10,343 nt of DNA from Planctomycetota bacterium (GCA_024278285.1 JAJRTM010000930.1:1-10343); one strand, 5' to 3'. Counted from the first letter of the stretch, positions 1 to 7,366 are shown. Notes: generated by a model not told the origin, from the sequence alone. Made by a program: numbers and translations.

Positions 1-561
1 GGCAGAATAGCCTTTTGCAATACAAGCATTGAAAAGACGGGCGCCATCCAGATGATTTCGTAATCCATTTTCTCTTGCCCAATTCGTTACTCTTTCAATC
101 TGCTCCAAAGGATACGCCTTCCCGCCGCCGATGTTTGTCGTGTTTTCCAGACAAAGAAGCCGTGTGGGCGAGAAAAATTGCTTACTTGGACGAAGTGAAT
201 CAACCAGGTCATTCAATTCTAACATTCCATGATTTCCCGCGACAGTACGAACGGTCACTCCCGAAAGAGCAGCCGGGGCTCCGACTTCGTAATTGGCAAT
301 GTGCCCTTGTTGTTCGATCAGAAGTTCATCTCCCGTTTTGCAATGCGCCCAGATCGCAGTTTGATTCGATTGCGTGCCGGTACAGCAGAACATCGCGGCT
401 GGTTTTGCGAGTAGATCACAACAAAGCTGTTCAAGTCTGTTAACCGTTGGATCTTCCGAAACAGTATCATCACCGACTTCGGCTTCGCACATTGCCTGCC
501 TCATGGCGAGAGTTGGCTTGGTAAAGGTGTCGCTACGAAGATCGATTTCAGAAACGGACAT
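1..561 (-). CDS. Low-specificity L-threonine aldolase, N-terminal 187 residues (C-terminus beyond window)
   Basis: This is a PLP-dependent fold-type I enzyme that cleaves L-threonine or L-allo-threonine to glycine and acetaldehyde in the cytosol. The minus strand reads without a stop from ATG at 559-561 to the window edge. Family signatures are clear: DLRSDT (residues 7-12) followed by TKPT and MRQAM, then EVGDDTVSEDPTVNRLE (about 28-44), CCTGTQSNQ (about 63-71), and HLDGARLFNA (about 170-179), which holds the aspartate that contacts the PLP ring nitrogen. The PLP-binding lysine lies in the missing C-terminal part, so integrity cannot be judged. An AAGGA Shine-Dalgarno sequence sits a few bases upstream of the ATG, which supports this start. 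The gene diverges from the isomerase-like gene across 171 bases. The family call is firm; the preferred substrate isomer cannot be read from sequence. Confidence 0.93.
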   Translation of the reverse strand, partial: MSVSEIDLRSDTFTKPTLAMRQAMCEAEVGDDTVSEDPTVNRLEQLCCDLLAKPAAMFCCTGTQSNQTAIWAHCKTGDELLIEQQGHIANYEVGAPAALSGVTVRTVAGNHGMLELNDLVDSLRPSKQFFSPTRLLCLENTTNIGGGKAYPLEQIERVTNWARENGLRNHLDGARLFNACIAKGYSA

Positions 562-615
562 AATTTTCCTTGAGAGCTTTCAGCGAGAAGAAGCCGATAT
601 TTTACTCGACAGTCT

Positions 616-640
616 GATTTCGGGAAGTTATCCTGAAATC
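616..640. promoter_or_regulatory. 25-bp dyad in a divergent intergenic region (possible operator or hairpin)
   Basis: GATTTCGGGA (616-625) and TCCTGAAATC (631-640) are inverted repeats matching at 9 of 10 positions, with a 5-base centre. The single mismatch would be a G-U pair in RNA. The dyad lies between the divergent threonine aldolase and isomerase-like genes, 55 bases from the aldolase start and 92 from the other start. That position suits a shared operator or a 5'-UTR hairpin. I see no convincing sigma-70 promoter beside it, so the role is inference. Confidence 0.35.
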
Positions 641-732
641 AATTCGAGAATAGTGTATGTTATTAGTGTCATTAACAAAATTGAATGAGGGGCCGCGCAC
701 GCTCCCGTCTTTTTAATACTGGAGAGTAAGAA

Positions 733-1635
733 ATGAGTTCCGAACCAACAAGCTACTCAACCCGCCGACGTATGATGCAAGGGACATTGGCAGCCTCAGC
801 TGGTCTACTTGCAGTAAAGAATATTCAAGGAGCCGACAAGAAAGCAGCATCGTCCAAACGAAAGGGCCGCATCAAACAATCTCTTGTTCATTGGTGCTAC
901 AAGAAATTCTGGTCTGTTGAAGAGATGGCAAAGCTGGCTGTCAAACTGGGAGTTCCCAGTATTGAATTGATTGACCCGAAGCACTGGCCCGTCTTAAAAA
1001 AACATGGTCTGACGTGTGCGATAGCAGGAAGCCATGGATTCCGGGAAGGCCCGAATAATCCTGCAAATTGGGAGGCCGTTCGTGAAAAGCTGACAACTCG
1101 CATTAATCAAGCTGCCGATTTTGGCTGTCCTTCTGTGATCACCTTCACCGGAATGGCTGGCGATATTTCTGATGAGCAGGGAGCTGATAACTGCGTTAAG
1201 TTTTTCAAAGAACTGATGCCGTTAGCAGAAAAAAAGAAGGTGGACCTCTGCCTGGAAATGCTCAATACGCGGGATAGTTCGCACCCCATGAAAGGGCATC
1301 CGGGGTATCAGGGGGATCATACCGAATACTGTATCGAGATCATCAAACGGGTCGGTTCGCCGCGTATGAAGTTGCTGTTCGATATTTATCACGTTCAAAT
1401 TATGGATGGCGATGTCATTCGGCGAATCAAGCAGCATCACGAATATATCGGTCACATTCATACCGCGGGAAATCCTGGTCGGGCCGAGTTGGATGAGAAT
1501 CAAGAGATCAGCTACCCTGCGATCATGCGAGCCCTTCTCGAAGTGAAGTATCAGGGATACGTCGGGCAGGAATACATTCCGACACGAGACGCATTAACCG
1601 GTTTGCAGGAAGCGGTTGCATTATGTGATGTTTAG
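733..1635 (+). CDS. Tat-exported hydroxypyruvate isomerase-like TIM-barrel protein
   Basis: This 300-residue protein belongs to the xylose isomerase-like TIM-barrel superfamily and most resembles hydroxypyruvate isomerase (Hyi), which interconverts hydroxypyruvate and tartronate semialdehyde. The N-terminus has a twin-arginine signal: TRRRMMQ at residues 10-16, a hydrophobic stretch to about 29, and a possible cleavage site near IQGA-DKK (31-37). That implies export, unlike cytosolic Hyi. Likely metal or catalytic residues follow the family order: Glu175 (CLEML), Asp217 and His220 (FDIYH), His243 (HIHT) and Glu280 (GQEY). The segment GHPGYQGDHTEYC (188-200) is also typical of Hyi. GGAGA at 721-725 precedes the ATG at suitable spacing. 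Exported members of this superfamily are common in planctomycetes, often with unknown sugar-acid substrates. The fold is secure; the exact reaction is not. Confidence 0.8.
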   Translation: MSSEPTSYSTRRRMMQGTLAASAGLLAVKNIQGADKKAASSKRKGRIKQSLVHWCYKKFWSVEEMAKLAVKLGVPSIELIDPKHWPVLKKHGLTCAIAGSHGFREGPNNPANWEAVREKLTTRINQAADFGCPSVITFTGMAGDISDEQGADNCVKFFKELMPLAEKKKVDLCLEMLNTRDSSHPMKGHPGYQGDHTEYCIEIIKRVGSPRMKLLFDIYHVQIMDGDVIRRIKQHHEYIGHIHTAGNPGRAELDENQEISYPAIMRALLEVKYQGYVGQEYIPTRDALTGLQEAVALCDV

Positions 1636-1689
1636 TATTTTAGTAACTATTTCAGCAATGTTTAGTTTCTGCAGAAATTGAGGTTGTTT

Positions 1690-1766
1690 GTAGGGTCCGC
1701 TATTGCGGACCACCGCAGAAATAGGGGGATCCACCTCCCATCGTGGTCCGCAATAGCGGACCCTAC
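1690..1766. repeat. REPIN-like element: inverted pair of identical GTAG-footed palindromes
   Basis: Two 24-base arms, 1690-1713 and 1743-1766, are perfect reverse complements separated by 29 bases. Each arm starts, in its own orientation, with GTAG and then carries a hairpin of its own: GGTCCGC, TATT loop, GCGGACC. A GTAG foot plus a palindrome is the known layout of REP sequences mobilised by REP-associated tyrosine transposases (RAYTs), and an inverted pair is called a REPIN. No RAYT gene is in the window. The pair lies 54 bases after the isomerase-like stop codon and ends 15 bases before the first possible (TTG) codon of the next gene. There is no T-run, so it is not a standard terminator, although it could block RNA decay. 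Confidence 0.8.
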
Positions 1767-1804
1767 CCCAAAGCTGAATAGTTGCCCTTATTTGTTAATA
1801 AAAC

Positions 1805-1817
1805 AGGAGTTACGGTG
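1805..1817 (+). promoter_or_regulatory. Ribosome binding site that fixes the GTG start of the App1-type gene
   Basis: AGGAG at 1805-1809 is followed by 5 bases and then an in-frame GTG at 1815-1817. The reading frame stays open 11 codons further upstream, to a TTG at 1782 placed directly after a TAG stop. That TTG has no Shine-Dalgarno sequence and sits at the edge of the REPIN-like repeat. The GTG is therefore the better start. Confidence 0.65.
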
Positions 1818-2855
1818 CTTGAAGACGGGAAACATCTTGTTCTTTTTCCAACAGTTGCCTACCGCGACCAGGAATTAAATTCGTGGATTGCGAACGTGCA
1901 CGGATGGTGTTTTGATGCCGAGCAAGATACCAACTTCCAACGAGCCACGGCGGGGTTACTACGCCGTGCTTTGAAGTTGCCCCGCGATGTTGAAGATCCT
2001 CCTTATTTCAGAGAACGGTCCTGGGGGTTTGTTGTTAGAAGCCGCAAGAAAGTTTCTATCGAGATATCACATTCTCAAGGTTCTTTTATTTTTCAAAGAA
2101 GTAAAAGCAACGGTCACTTTCGTGGTATTTTAGACCTGCAACTTGAACGGGTGCCTGAAACGGCAAGTCGCACCGCGCACGGTTCGCTCAAGACAACAAT
2201 CACTGCCCGGCGAGATAATGATCAGATGCAGGTTTGTGGCGATATCCACTTAATTGGCGACCGCGGTTTGTCTGTCATTTCTGATATCGATGATACGATT
2301 AAATTTACCAATGTTAGCAACAAGCAGGAAATGCTGCAGAACTCTTTTCTCAGACCGTACCAGTCAATCGATGGAATGCCTGAACTTTTTTCCGAGCTGG
2401 CAACACCTGAAACTTCGTTTCATTATATCTCTGCGACTCCCTGGCAGTTGTATCATCCGATTTCAGGTTTTCTGGCTGCTCACAAATTCCCAGAAGGCTC
2501 GATTCATCTTCGTAAGTTTGAGTTGAAAGATATCACATTCTTAAAGAAAATATTCCCGACACACAAAAAAAAGCGGAAGGTGATTGAGTCATTACTTTCA
2601 CAATACCCGCAGCGTCGTTTTTTGCTTTTTGGAGACTGCGGCGAAAAAGATCCTGAAATGTATGGAAAAATCGCGAGGAAGTACCCTGAGCAGATTGTCG
2701 GCATTTGTATCAGAAATACAACAGGAGAATCGGCCAATTTAGTTCGATACCGACGCGCGTTTCTTCAAGTTCCAACGAACCGATGGTTTATTTTTGAAGA
2801 CGCAAAGACCTTACAAGAGAGAATAATTCCAGAACTAATCGCTTTGCTTCAGTAA
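1815..2855 (+). CDS. App1-type phosphatidate phosphatase (DUF2183 domain)
   Basis: The product (346 residues from the GTG) belongs to the App1 family, whose yeast founder dephosphorylates phosphatidic acid to diacylglycerol using Mg2+. The N-terminal half holds the family opening, VLFPTVAYRD followed by VHGWCFD. The catalytic HAD-like half has the DxDDT motif SDIDDTIK with Asp157, Asp159 and Asp160, then HYISATPWQLY with FLAAHKFPEGS (about 203-229), HKKKRKVIE (about 250-258), and GDCGEKDPE (about 273-281) as the metal-binding acidic loop. No signal peptide or membrane segment is seen, so the protein is probably cytosolic or peripheral. The gene stands alone, with a REPIN-like repeat before it and a long AT-rich gap after it. 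The family is confident; the bacterial substrate is unproven and could be another phospholipid or phosphate ester. Confidence 0.85.
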   Translation: MLEDGKHLVLFPTVAYRDQELNSWIANVHGWCFDAEQDTNFQRATAGLLRRALKLPRDVEDPPYFRERSWGFVVRSRKKVSIEISHSQGSFIFQRSKSNGHFRGILDLQLERVPETASRTAHGSLKTTITARRDNDQMQVCGDIHLIGDRGLSVISDIDDTIKFTNVSNKQEMLQNSFLRPYQSIDGMPELFSELATPETSFHYISATPWQLYHPISGFLAAHKFPEGSIHLRKFELKDITFLKKIFPTHKKKRKVIESLLSQYPQRRFLLFGDCGEKDPEMYGKIARKYPEQIVGICIRNTTGESANLVRYRRAFLQVPTNRWFIFEDAKTLQERIIPELIALLQ

Positions 2856-2989
2856 GGATCGCAACTTATGTAACCTCTCGTAATTTTAACTGGTTTACTA
2901 ATTTCATTAGTTCTTAATGAGGCAAAGGAGTTTGATAAGAATTTTCGGTTACGTTGTATTTGCAGCCTTTTTCTTTAGATTTCTGTAAC

Positions 2990-3006
2990 AAACAGGGCTG
3001 TTTTTT
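2990..3006 (+). terminator. Weak terminator-like hairpin after the App1-type gene
   Basis: AAACA (2990-2994) can pair with TGTTT (2999-3003) across a GGGC loop, and the T-run continues to 3006. The stem is short and mostly A-T, so termination would be weak. It lies about 135 bases after the phosphatase stop codon and before the TTGACA at 3016. Confidence 0.3.
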
Positions 3007-3089
3007 GCGAACTGGTTGACAATCTATGGAATGTCGTTCAAGATATGTTGATTGATAAGCTCTGCTTTATTCAAAGTTGGAGTCTAACG

Positions 3090-3126
3090 ATTGAGAAAGC
3101 AGGGCATTCTCAATTTGATCTTTTTT
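3090..3126 (+). terminator. 8-bp perfect hairpin followed by a T-run
   Basis: ATTGAGAA (3090-3097) and TTCTCAAT (3107-3114) are perfect inverted repeats around a 9-base loop, with six T residues at 3121-3126. The 6-base gap between stem and T-run is longer than in a standard intrinsic terminator. It could be a poor terminator, an attenuator, or a structural hairpin in a leader. Confidence 0.3.
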
Positions 3127-3171
3127 GTGCAAGTTTTAATTTCTCTTTCGGGAAGTACCATTCTTGTATTC

Positions 3172-3198
3172 TTGGTGGGAAAATGAGGTTTGTATAAT
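3172..3198 (+). promoter_or_regulatory. Candidate sigma-70-type promoter upstream of the STAS gene
   Basis: A perfect TATAAT lies at 3193-3198. The best -35 match is TTGGTG at 3172-3177 with a short 15-base spacer, so the pair is not ideal. If used, transcription would start near 3205 and give a leader of about 170 bases that carries the 3277-3301 dyad and the short ORF at 3287. Confidence 0.3.
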
Positions 3199-3276
3199 GA
3201 GGAATAATTTTATGTCTCTTTTAGTTCACTTGTTCAACTTGTTCCAGTAAACTAAATATTATCTTAGACGAGGGGG

Positions 3277-3301
3277 TTTGTGCGAAATGAATTCGTACAA
3301 A
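3277..3301 (+). promoter_or_regulatory. Leader hairpin whose loop holds a start codon
   Basis: TTTGTGCGAA (3277-3286) and TTCGTACAAA (3292-3301) are inverted repeats at 9 of 10 positions, and the odd position would be a G-U pair in RNA. The 5-base loop ATGAA contains the ATG of a 19-codon ORF. A competing pairing exists: GAAATGAA (3284-3291) is the exact complement of TTCATTTC (3315-3322), so the two structures exclude each other. A role in translational control of the leader ORF and STAS gene is inference; a DNA operator is an alternative. Confidence 0.35.
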
Positions 3302-3346
3302 TCTGTTTTTCGCGTTCATTTCATGCCTGAAAAAGTGCGTGAGTAA
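3287..3346 (+). CDS. Possible 19-residue leader peptide ahead of the STAS gene
   Basis: A short frame reads MNSYKSVFRVHFMPEKVRE and stops 27 bases before the STAS ATG. A purine-rich GAGGGGG at 3270-3276 lies 10 bases upstream of its ATG, close to a Shine-Dalgarno position. The start codon is in the loop of a 10-bp hairpin. I recognise no homologue, and there is no run of one amino acid like those in biosynthetic attenuators. Frames this short are common by chance, so this rests on the conjunction of ribosome binding site, hairpin and position. Confidence 0.25.
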   Translation: MNSYKSVFRVHFMPEKVRE

Positions 3347-3373
3347 TTCTGTTAGAGAAATTGGGGTAGTAAT

Positions 3374-3727
<354 letters not shown>

Positions 3728-3812
3728 AACTCTTTTTGTTTGCATAACTGTAGTCAATTCACCAGACCATTTAACTCACATTTCATTGCGGGCCGGTCGG
3801 TAATTCCTTTCT

Positions 3813-4274
3813 ATGTCAAATAAGCCAGAATCAACTCGGGCGACAATGATCTCAGCCGAAGAATTTGACGAACTGTTCGACGAAATAATTCCGAGCGATA
3901 CTGCCAGGGGGCAGGAAGTTCAGGAGCGGATTATTGCGCTTATGGAGAAGTACAAATTCACTGAACGAGACATTTTCAGTACTCGTCTCGCATTGGAAGA
4001 GGGAATCATCAACGCGATTAAACACGGGAACCGAATGGACCAAAATAAGGTTGTTCAAATCCGGTGGGCAATCAGCTCTGAAAAAGTCCGTGTTGTCATT
4101 AAGGATCAAGGTCCAGGCTTCGATCTCTGCGATGTCCCTGACCCAACCGCCCTGGAAAACCTTGAGCGTCCCTGTGGTCGTGGGATCATGCTGATGAAGG
4201 CGTTTATGGATCTCATTGAGTATTCGGAAAGAGGGACAATACTCACCATCGAAAAAAAGCAGGGGAGCGAATAG
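3813..4274 (+). CDS. Anti-sigma factor / serine-protein kinase (RsbW/SpoIIAB-like GHKL ATPase)
   Basis: This 153-residue protein is a single HATPase_c domain of the RsbW/SpoIIAB type. Such proteins bind a sigma factor or another target, and phosphorylate their STAS antagonist with ATP. The N-box is LEEGIINAIKHGN (61-73) with catalytic Glu63 and Mg-binding Asn67. The G1 box is KDQGPGF (97-103) with adenine-contacting Asp98. The G2 box is CGRGIMLM (121-128). The first 30 residues are less conserved. There is no clear Shine-Dalgarno sequence before the ATG; Met12 is an alternative start, also without one. The gene lies 85 bases after the STAS gene on the same strand, so the two are probably co-transcribed and functional partners. 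Transcription ends at the strong hairpin 27 bases downstream. Confidence 0.87.
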   Translation: MSNKPESTRATMISAEEFDELFDEIIPSDTARGQEVQERIIALMEKYKFTERDIFSTRLALEEGIINAIKHGNRMDQNKVVQIRWAISSEKVRVVIKDQGPGFDLCDVPDPTALENLERPCGRGIMLMKAFMDLIEYSERGTILTIEKKQGSE

Positions 4275-4300
4275 ATTTTAATCCTCTTATAAAAATAGAA

Positions 4301-4330
4301 AACGCCCGGTTACCAGCCGGGCGTTTTTTT
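4301..4330. terminator. Strong intrinsic terminator, probably bidirectional
   Basis: AACGCCCGG (4301-4309) and CCGGGCGTT (4317-4325) form a perfect 9-bp GC-rich stem with a 7-base loop, followed by T residues to 4330. On the other strand an A-rich stretch (4291-4300) gives a T-rich tail. It sits between convergent genes, 26 bases after the kinase stop codon and 6 bases past the sulfatase stop codon, so it can serve both. Confidence 0.92.
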
Positions 4331-4336
4331 ATTCAC

Positions 4337-5824
4337 CTAAAACTTCTGTTCGTCAAGCACGGGAAACTTAAAGAGTTTCGAGTTGACGTGTTGTTCAATC
4401 ATAATCCTCTTTATCTTTTCGACTATTTCCGGGTGTTCCTGTGCCACATCGGTCGTTTCGCCGATATCTGTCTTCAAGTTGTAAAGCTCGATATTCAAAT
4501 GTGGATTTTTTCGCAAGAGAAGTTTCTGACGAATACCTTTCCAGTCGCCCATTCGTACGGCTTGTTGACCACCATAGGCGGCAAATTCCCAATAGAGGAG
4601 TTCATGTTTTTTCTGATTTTCAGGATGTCCCAGCAACGTAGGTAACAGGCTGATCCCATCGATATTTTTGGGAGCGGTTGTTCCAGATATTTCTGCAAGT
4701 GTGGGCATAATATCCCAGTTGGCGGAAAGGAGATCGGTTGTCTGACAAGGGGGAATTTTTCCAGGCCAGCGGACAATCATCGGCACGCGAATTCCTCCCT
4801 CATACAAACTTCCCTTGAATCCCCGCAGCGGTCCAGCCGATTCAAAGAAGATCGAATCAGAGCCTCCCAGACGGTTATAAGCTGGACCGTTATCGGAAGT
4901 GAAAAAGACGATTGTGTTTTCATCCAGCCCCAGTTTTTTGAGCAGATCCATCACCTTGCCGACATCTCGATCCATGTGGCTGACCATTGCTGCATAGCCT
5001 GCGCGGGGATAAGGGTGTTTCAGATAGCCGTGATGTTTATGTTCCTGTTCGGGGATAATTCCCTTGTACTGTTTCAATGAAGATTCAGGCGTTTGAATGG
5101 AGAGATGCGGAATGGCGAAAGGAAGATAGAGAAAGAAGGGGCGTTTTTGGTTTTTCTGAATGAAATCGAGAGCCATCTCGGTAAATCGATCCTGCGAATA
5201 TGTCTTGCCATTCAAAGTACGATCATTGCCGGGAAAGAGTTCTTTGGTGCGATTGTTCCAGAGAAATTTTGGGTAATGATTATGTGCATGTCTTTGGCAA
5301 TTGAATCCATAAAACAGATCAAAGCCCTGCTTGTTCGGATCGCCGGTTGTACCGAAATGTCCCAGCCCCCATTTCCCGATCGCAGCAGTGGCATAATTTT
5401 TCTGTTTGAGTATCTCCGCAATCGTAATTTCAGAATCTGGAATCGGATACTGGCCAGGGAATTCCCAGCCGAACTTTTCTTTCAGATGTTGTAAATGATT
5501 CGGATCGCCGTTGTTGCGGATATACGCATGACCGGGATGCTTGCCCGTTAACAAATTACAACGAGCGGGCGCACAAACGGCATTGCCAGAATAGAAGTCC
5601 GTAAACCGGATGCCTTCTTTGGCAATGCGGTCGATGTGAGGCGTTTTGATCCATTTTTGACCGTAACACCCCAATTCGTTATAGCCAAGATCATCAGCCA
5701 TAATAAATACGATATTGGGCGGTTGCTCAGCGGCTTTCAGTTTGGTTGTTGAATAAGAAAAAACAACCGACATCGCAAATATAGCGAAAAAGAGAATCAC
5801 GAAATAATCAAATTGTCTTTTCAT
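4337..5824 (-). CDS. Secreted formylglycine-dependent sulfatase (arylsulfatase A family)
   Basis: This 495-residue type I sulfatase hydrolyses sulfate esters, probably from sulfated polysaccharides or glycans outside the cytoplasm. A signal peptide is evident: MKRQ, a hydrophobic core from about 7 to 25, and a likely cleavage near KAAEQ (30-34). The formylglycine motif CAPAR has Cys84 as the residue converted to formylglycine and Arg88. The family active-site set is complete: Asp44 and Asp45 (ADD), Lys151 and His156 (GKWGLGH), His240 (IPHLSIQTP), Asp311 and Asn312 (SDNG), and Lys337 (FKGSLYEGG). GGAG about 10 bases before the ATG supports the start. It follows hisA by 75 bases on the same strand, so read-through is possible but the functions are unrelated. 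A separate maturase must make the formylglycine; none is seen here. The exact substrate cannot be assigned. Confidence 0.93.
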   Translation of the reverse strand: MKRQFDYFVILFFAIFAMSVVFSYSTTKLKAAEQPPNIVFIMADDLGYNELGCYGQKWIKTPHIDRIAKEGIRFTDFYSGNAVCAPARCNLLTGKHPGHAYIRNNGDPNHLQHLKEKFGWEFPGQYPIPDSEITIAEILKQKNYATAAIGKWGLGHFGTTGDPNKQGFDLFYGFNCQRHAHNHYPKFLWNNRTKELFPGNDRTLNGKTYSQDRFTEMALDFIQKNQKRPFFLYLPFAIPHLSIQTPESSLKQYKGIIPEQEHKHHGYLKHPYPRAGYAAMVSHMDRDVGKVMDLLKKLGLDENTIVFFTSDNGPAYNRLGGSDSIFFESAGPLRGFKGSLYEGGIRVPMIVRWPGKIPPCQTTDLLSANWDIMPTLAEISGTTAPKNIDGISLLPTLLGHPENQKKHELLYWEFAAYGGQQAVRMGDWKGIRQKLLLRKNPHLNIELYNLKTDIGETTDVAQEHPEIVEKIKRIMIEQHVNSKLFKFPVLDEQKF

Positions 5825-5899
5825 GAGATAAGCTCCAGTTCATTCTGCGTGAGAGGAAAAAAGATGTTGCAGGGTCGTTTGAAATGAAATCTCAATTAT

Positions 5900-6640
5900 T
5901 CATTGTTGAACCAGTTGAATGGCATCGTTGAGTTTGATCGTTCCTTCATACAGTGCGCGACCGATAATTGCTCCGACAATTCCTGAATGTTTCTGCTGTA
6001 ACGCGAGCAGATTTTCGATATCTTTTGTTGTTGTCACCCCGCCCGATGCAATGACGGGTAAACCGAGATCAGCCAGGTTCGCCATGTCCTGCATCGTCGA
6101 TTCATCCACGCCTTGCATCATGCCATCGTTAGCGATATTGGTATAAATGACCGCAGCAACCGGCAAGCCCGCAAATTGACCCGCCAAATCTATCGCTGAT
6201 GTTTTTGAAACTTCGAGCCAACCCGCCGTTGCAACCATCGAATCTTTTGCATCAACCCCAAGTGCGACACGCCCGGGAGCTTCCTGGACAATTTCTCTGA
6301 ACCAGTCAGGCTGCTTGAGCGCCTGCGTTCCGATGATCGCCCGCTCCACGCCAACATCATTAAGTATGTGCATGACCGTTTCGGTATCGCGAAGCCCCCC
6401 GCCAAGCTGACACGGGACATCAACCGCTTCAACAATTTTGCGAATCACGTCCCCATTCTGAACAGAGCCGGCTCGGGCACCATCTAAATCGACCAGGTGA
6501 ATTCGCGTCGCGCCCTGCTTCGCCCATTCACGGGCCACTTCAACAGGATCATCGTTAAAAATTGTTTCCTGATTGTAATCTCCCTGACGCAGCCGAACGC
6601 AACGCCCGGCCCTTAAATCGATCGCAGGAATCAGTTCCAT
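5900..6640 (-). CDS. hisA: HisA, ProFAR isomerase
   Basis: HisA (1-(5-phosphoribosyl)-5-[(5-phosphoribosylamino)methylideneamino]imidazole-4-carboxamide isomerase) performs the Amadori rearrangement of ProFAR to PRFAR in histidine synthesis. The 246-residue length is normal for this TIM barrel. It opens with MELIPAIDLRAGRCVRL, carrying catalytic Asp8, and has the second catalytic Asp130 in GVDAKD. The two phosphate-binding halves are QLGGGLRD (78-85) and ASGGV (198-202). IYTN (165-168) matches the usual HisA loop, which separates it from HisF. GGAG about 9 bases before the ATG supports the start. It follows hisH by 29 bases, and its product feeds the HisF-HisH synthase. No fusion or truncation is seen. 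Confidence 0.96.
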   Translation of the reverse strand: MELIPAIDLRAGRCVRLRQGDYNQETIFNDDPVEVAREWAKQGATRIHLVDLDGARAGSVQNGDVIRKIVEAVDVPCQLGGGLRDTETVMHILNDVGVERAIIGTQALKQPDWFREIVQEAPGRVALGVDAKDSMVATAGWLEVSKTSAIDLAGQFAGLPVAAVIYTNIANDGMMQGVDESTMQDMANLADLGLPVIASGGVTTTKDIENLLALQQKHSGIVGAIIGRALYEGTIKLNDAIQLVQQ

Positions 6641-6669
6641 TGTTTATCTCCAGTAAGAAAAATAATTTT

Positions 6670-7281
6670 TTATTTTAATGCGGCAAAATTCTTCAGTAAT
6701 TGTAAGCCGTGTTGTTGACTCTTTTCAGGATGAAACTGCGAAGCGAACATGTTCCCTTTACGGATCATCGCGACAACACTTTGACCATGCTGCGTGTTGG
6801 CTGCAATAACATCGGCATCTGTTGGCACGACATGATAACTATGCACAAAATAAAACCAGGCCGATTCTGGAATTCCCTTGAGCAGCGGGTTATCTTCTGC
6901 GATATCTGTCAATTGATTCCACCCCATGTGCGGAATTTTCAGCCCGGCATGTTCCTGAAATCTGACCACTTCACCGGGAATCAATTTCAAGCCTTCGTAT
7001 TGTCCATCTTCGTAGCTGATATCAAAAAGCAATTGCAAGCCGAGGCAGATTCCGAGAAAAGGGCGGTCATTTTTGATATGTTTCAAAATTGGTTCAATAA
7101 ACCCCTGCTCTTCAAGATGCTGTTTCGCATCGCGAAAGGCGCCGACACCCGGCAGCACCATCTTTTCGATATCAGTAATTTCATCAGGAGATTGGCAGAT
7201 TTCAGCATCGATCCCAAGATGCTCAAACGCATTGGCAACAGATCGCAAATTGCCCATTCCGTAGTCGATAATATGTATCAT
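6670..7281 (-). CDS. hisH: HisH, glutamine amidotransferase subunit of imidazole glycerol phosphate synthase
   Basis: HisH hydrolyses glutamine and channels ammonia to HisF, which converts PRFAR into imidazole glycerol phosphate and AICAR. The 203-residue class I amidotransferase has the full triad: Cys79 in the nucleophile elbow FLGICLGLQ (75-83), and His184 with Glu186 in QFHPEKS (182-188). The opening [11 protein letters not shown] and the oxyanion segment LPGVGAF (43-49) are typical of HisH. No Shine-Dalgarno sequence is visible before this ATG; the start is fixed by the conserved N-terminus. It is the first gene of a hisH-hisA pair. hisF and the other histidine genes are outside the window, so the pathway is at least partly scattered. 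The 85 bases upstream hold several small palindromes. Confidence 0.96.
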   Translation of the reverse strand: MIHIIDYGMGNLRSVANAFEHLGIDAEICQSPDEITDIEKMVLPGVGAFRDAKQHLEEQGFIEPILKHIKNDRPFLGICLGLQLLFDISYEDGQYEGLKLIPGEVVRFQEHAGLKIPHMGWNQLTDIAEDNPLLKGIPESAWFYFVHSYHVVPTDADVIAANTQHGQSVVAMIRKGNMFASQFHPEKSQQHGLQLLKNFAALK

Positions 7282-7301
7282 TTGATTATATTGAATCTAT
7301 A

Positions 7302-7347
7302 TCACTAAGTGAGTAATAACTGTTATCCCGTAGAATGCGTTATAACG
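7302..7347. promoter_or_regulatory. Cluster of three short palindromes upstream of hisH
   Basis: Within the 85 bases between the peptidase stop codon and hisH lie TCACTAAGTGA (7302-7312), ATAACTGTTAT (7316-7326) and CGTTATAACG (7338-7347), each a perfect dyad. The latter two share the GTTAT word. They could be regulator binding sites for hisH-hisA. The region is AT-rich, and short dyads arise easily by chance. I see no clear -35/-10 pair. Confidence 0.25.
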
Positions 7348-7366
7348 TACCAAGATATCTTTTAAT

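Larger units (their letters stand above)
2856..3373. other. 518-base AT-rich region without a convincing large gene
   Basis: No reading frame here has the length or motifs of a known protein. Contents: a weak terminator-like hairpin just past the phosphatase gene (2990-3006), a consensus TTGACA at 3016-3021 with only a poor -10 (CAAGAT, 3039-3044), an 8-bp perfect hairpin (3090-3114), a TATAAT at 3193-3198, and a 10-bp dyad around a short leader ORF near 3287. A 50-codon open frame (3045-3197) and a 17-codon frame (3198-3251) are probably chance. The region most likely carries the 3' end of the phosphatase transcript and a long leader of the STAS gene. Confidence 0.6.

Noticed and set aside
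75..443. Plus-strand open frames of 60-120 codons across the threonine aldolase.
   Set aside because: They lie antisense to a minus-strand frame with complete family motifs, and they have none of their own.
686..720. GC-rich stretch followed by a T-run (GTCTTTTTAA), resembling an intrinsic terminator before the isomerase-like gene.
   Set aside because: The GC-rich part does not fold into a continuous stem, and there is no upstream gene on that strand to terminate.
1782..1814. TTG start at 1782 for the App1-type gene.
   Set aside because: It lacks a ribosome binding site and directly follows a stop codon at the repeat's edge, while the GTG at 1815 has AGGAG at ideal spacing and leaves the conserved domain intact.
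3045..3197. A 50-codon open frame beginning MLIDKLCFIQ in the AT-rich gap, and a 17-codon hydrophobic frame right after it at 3198-3251.
   Set aside because: The longer frame has no ribosome binding site and no recognisable motif, and it overlaps a hairpin. The shorter one has a GAGG at plausible spacing but is too short to support. Both fit chance expectation.
4388..5494. Several open frames within the sulfatase gene on both strands.
   Set aside because: All overlap a sulfatase with a complete active site and show no independent features.
5825..5899. Possible promoter or terminator between hisA and the sulfatase gene.
   Set aside because: Only a weak CAAT/ATTG dyad near the hisA stop codon and no acceptable -35/-10 pair were found; independent transcription of the sulfatase cannot be judged from sequence.
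6709..7308. A 199-codon plus-strand open frame opposite hisH.
   Set aside because: It is antisense to an intact HisH with its full catalytic triad, has no known motif, and its length follows from codon bias on the other strand.
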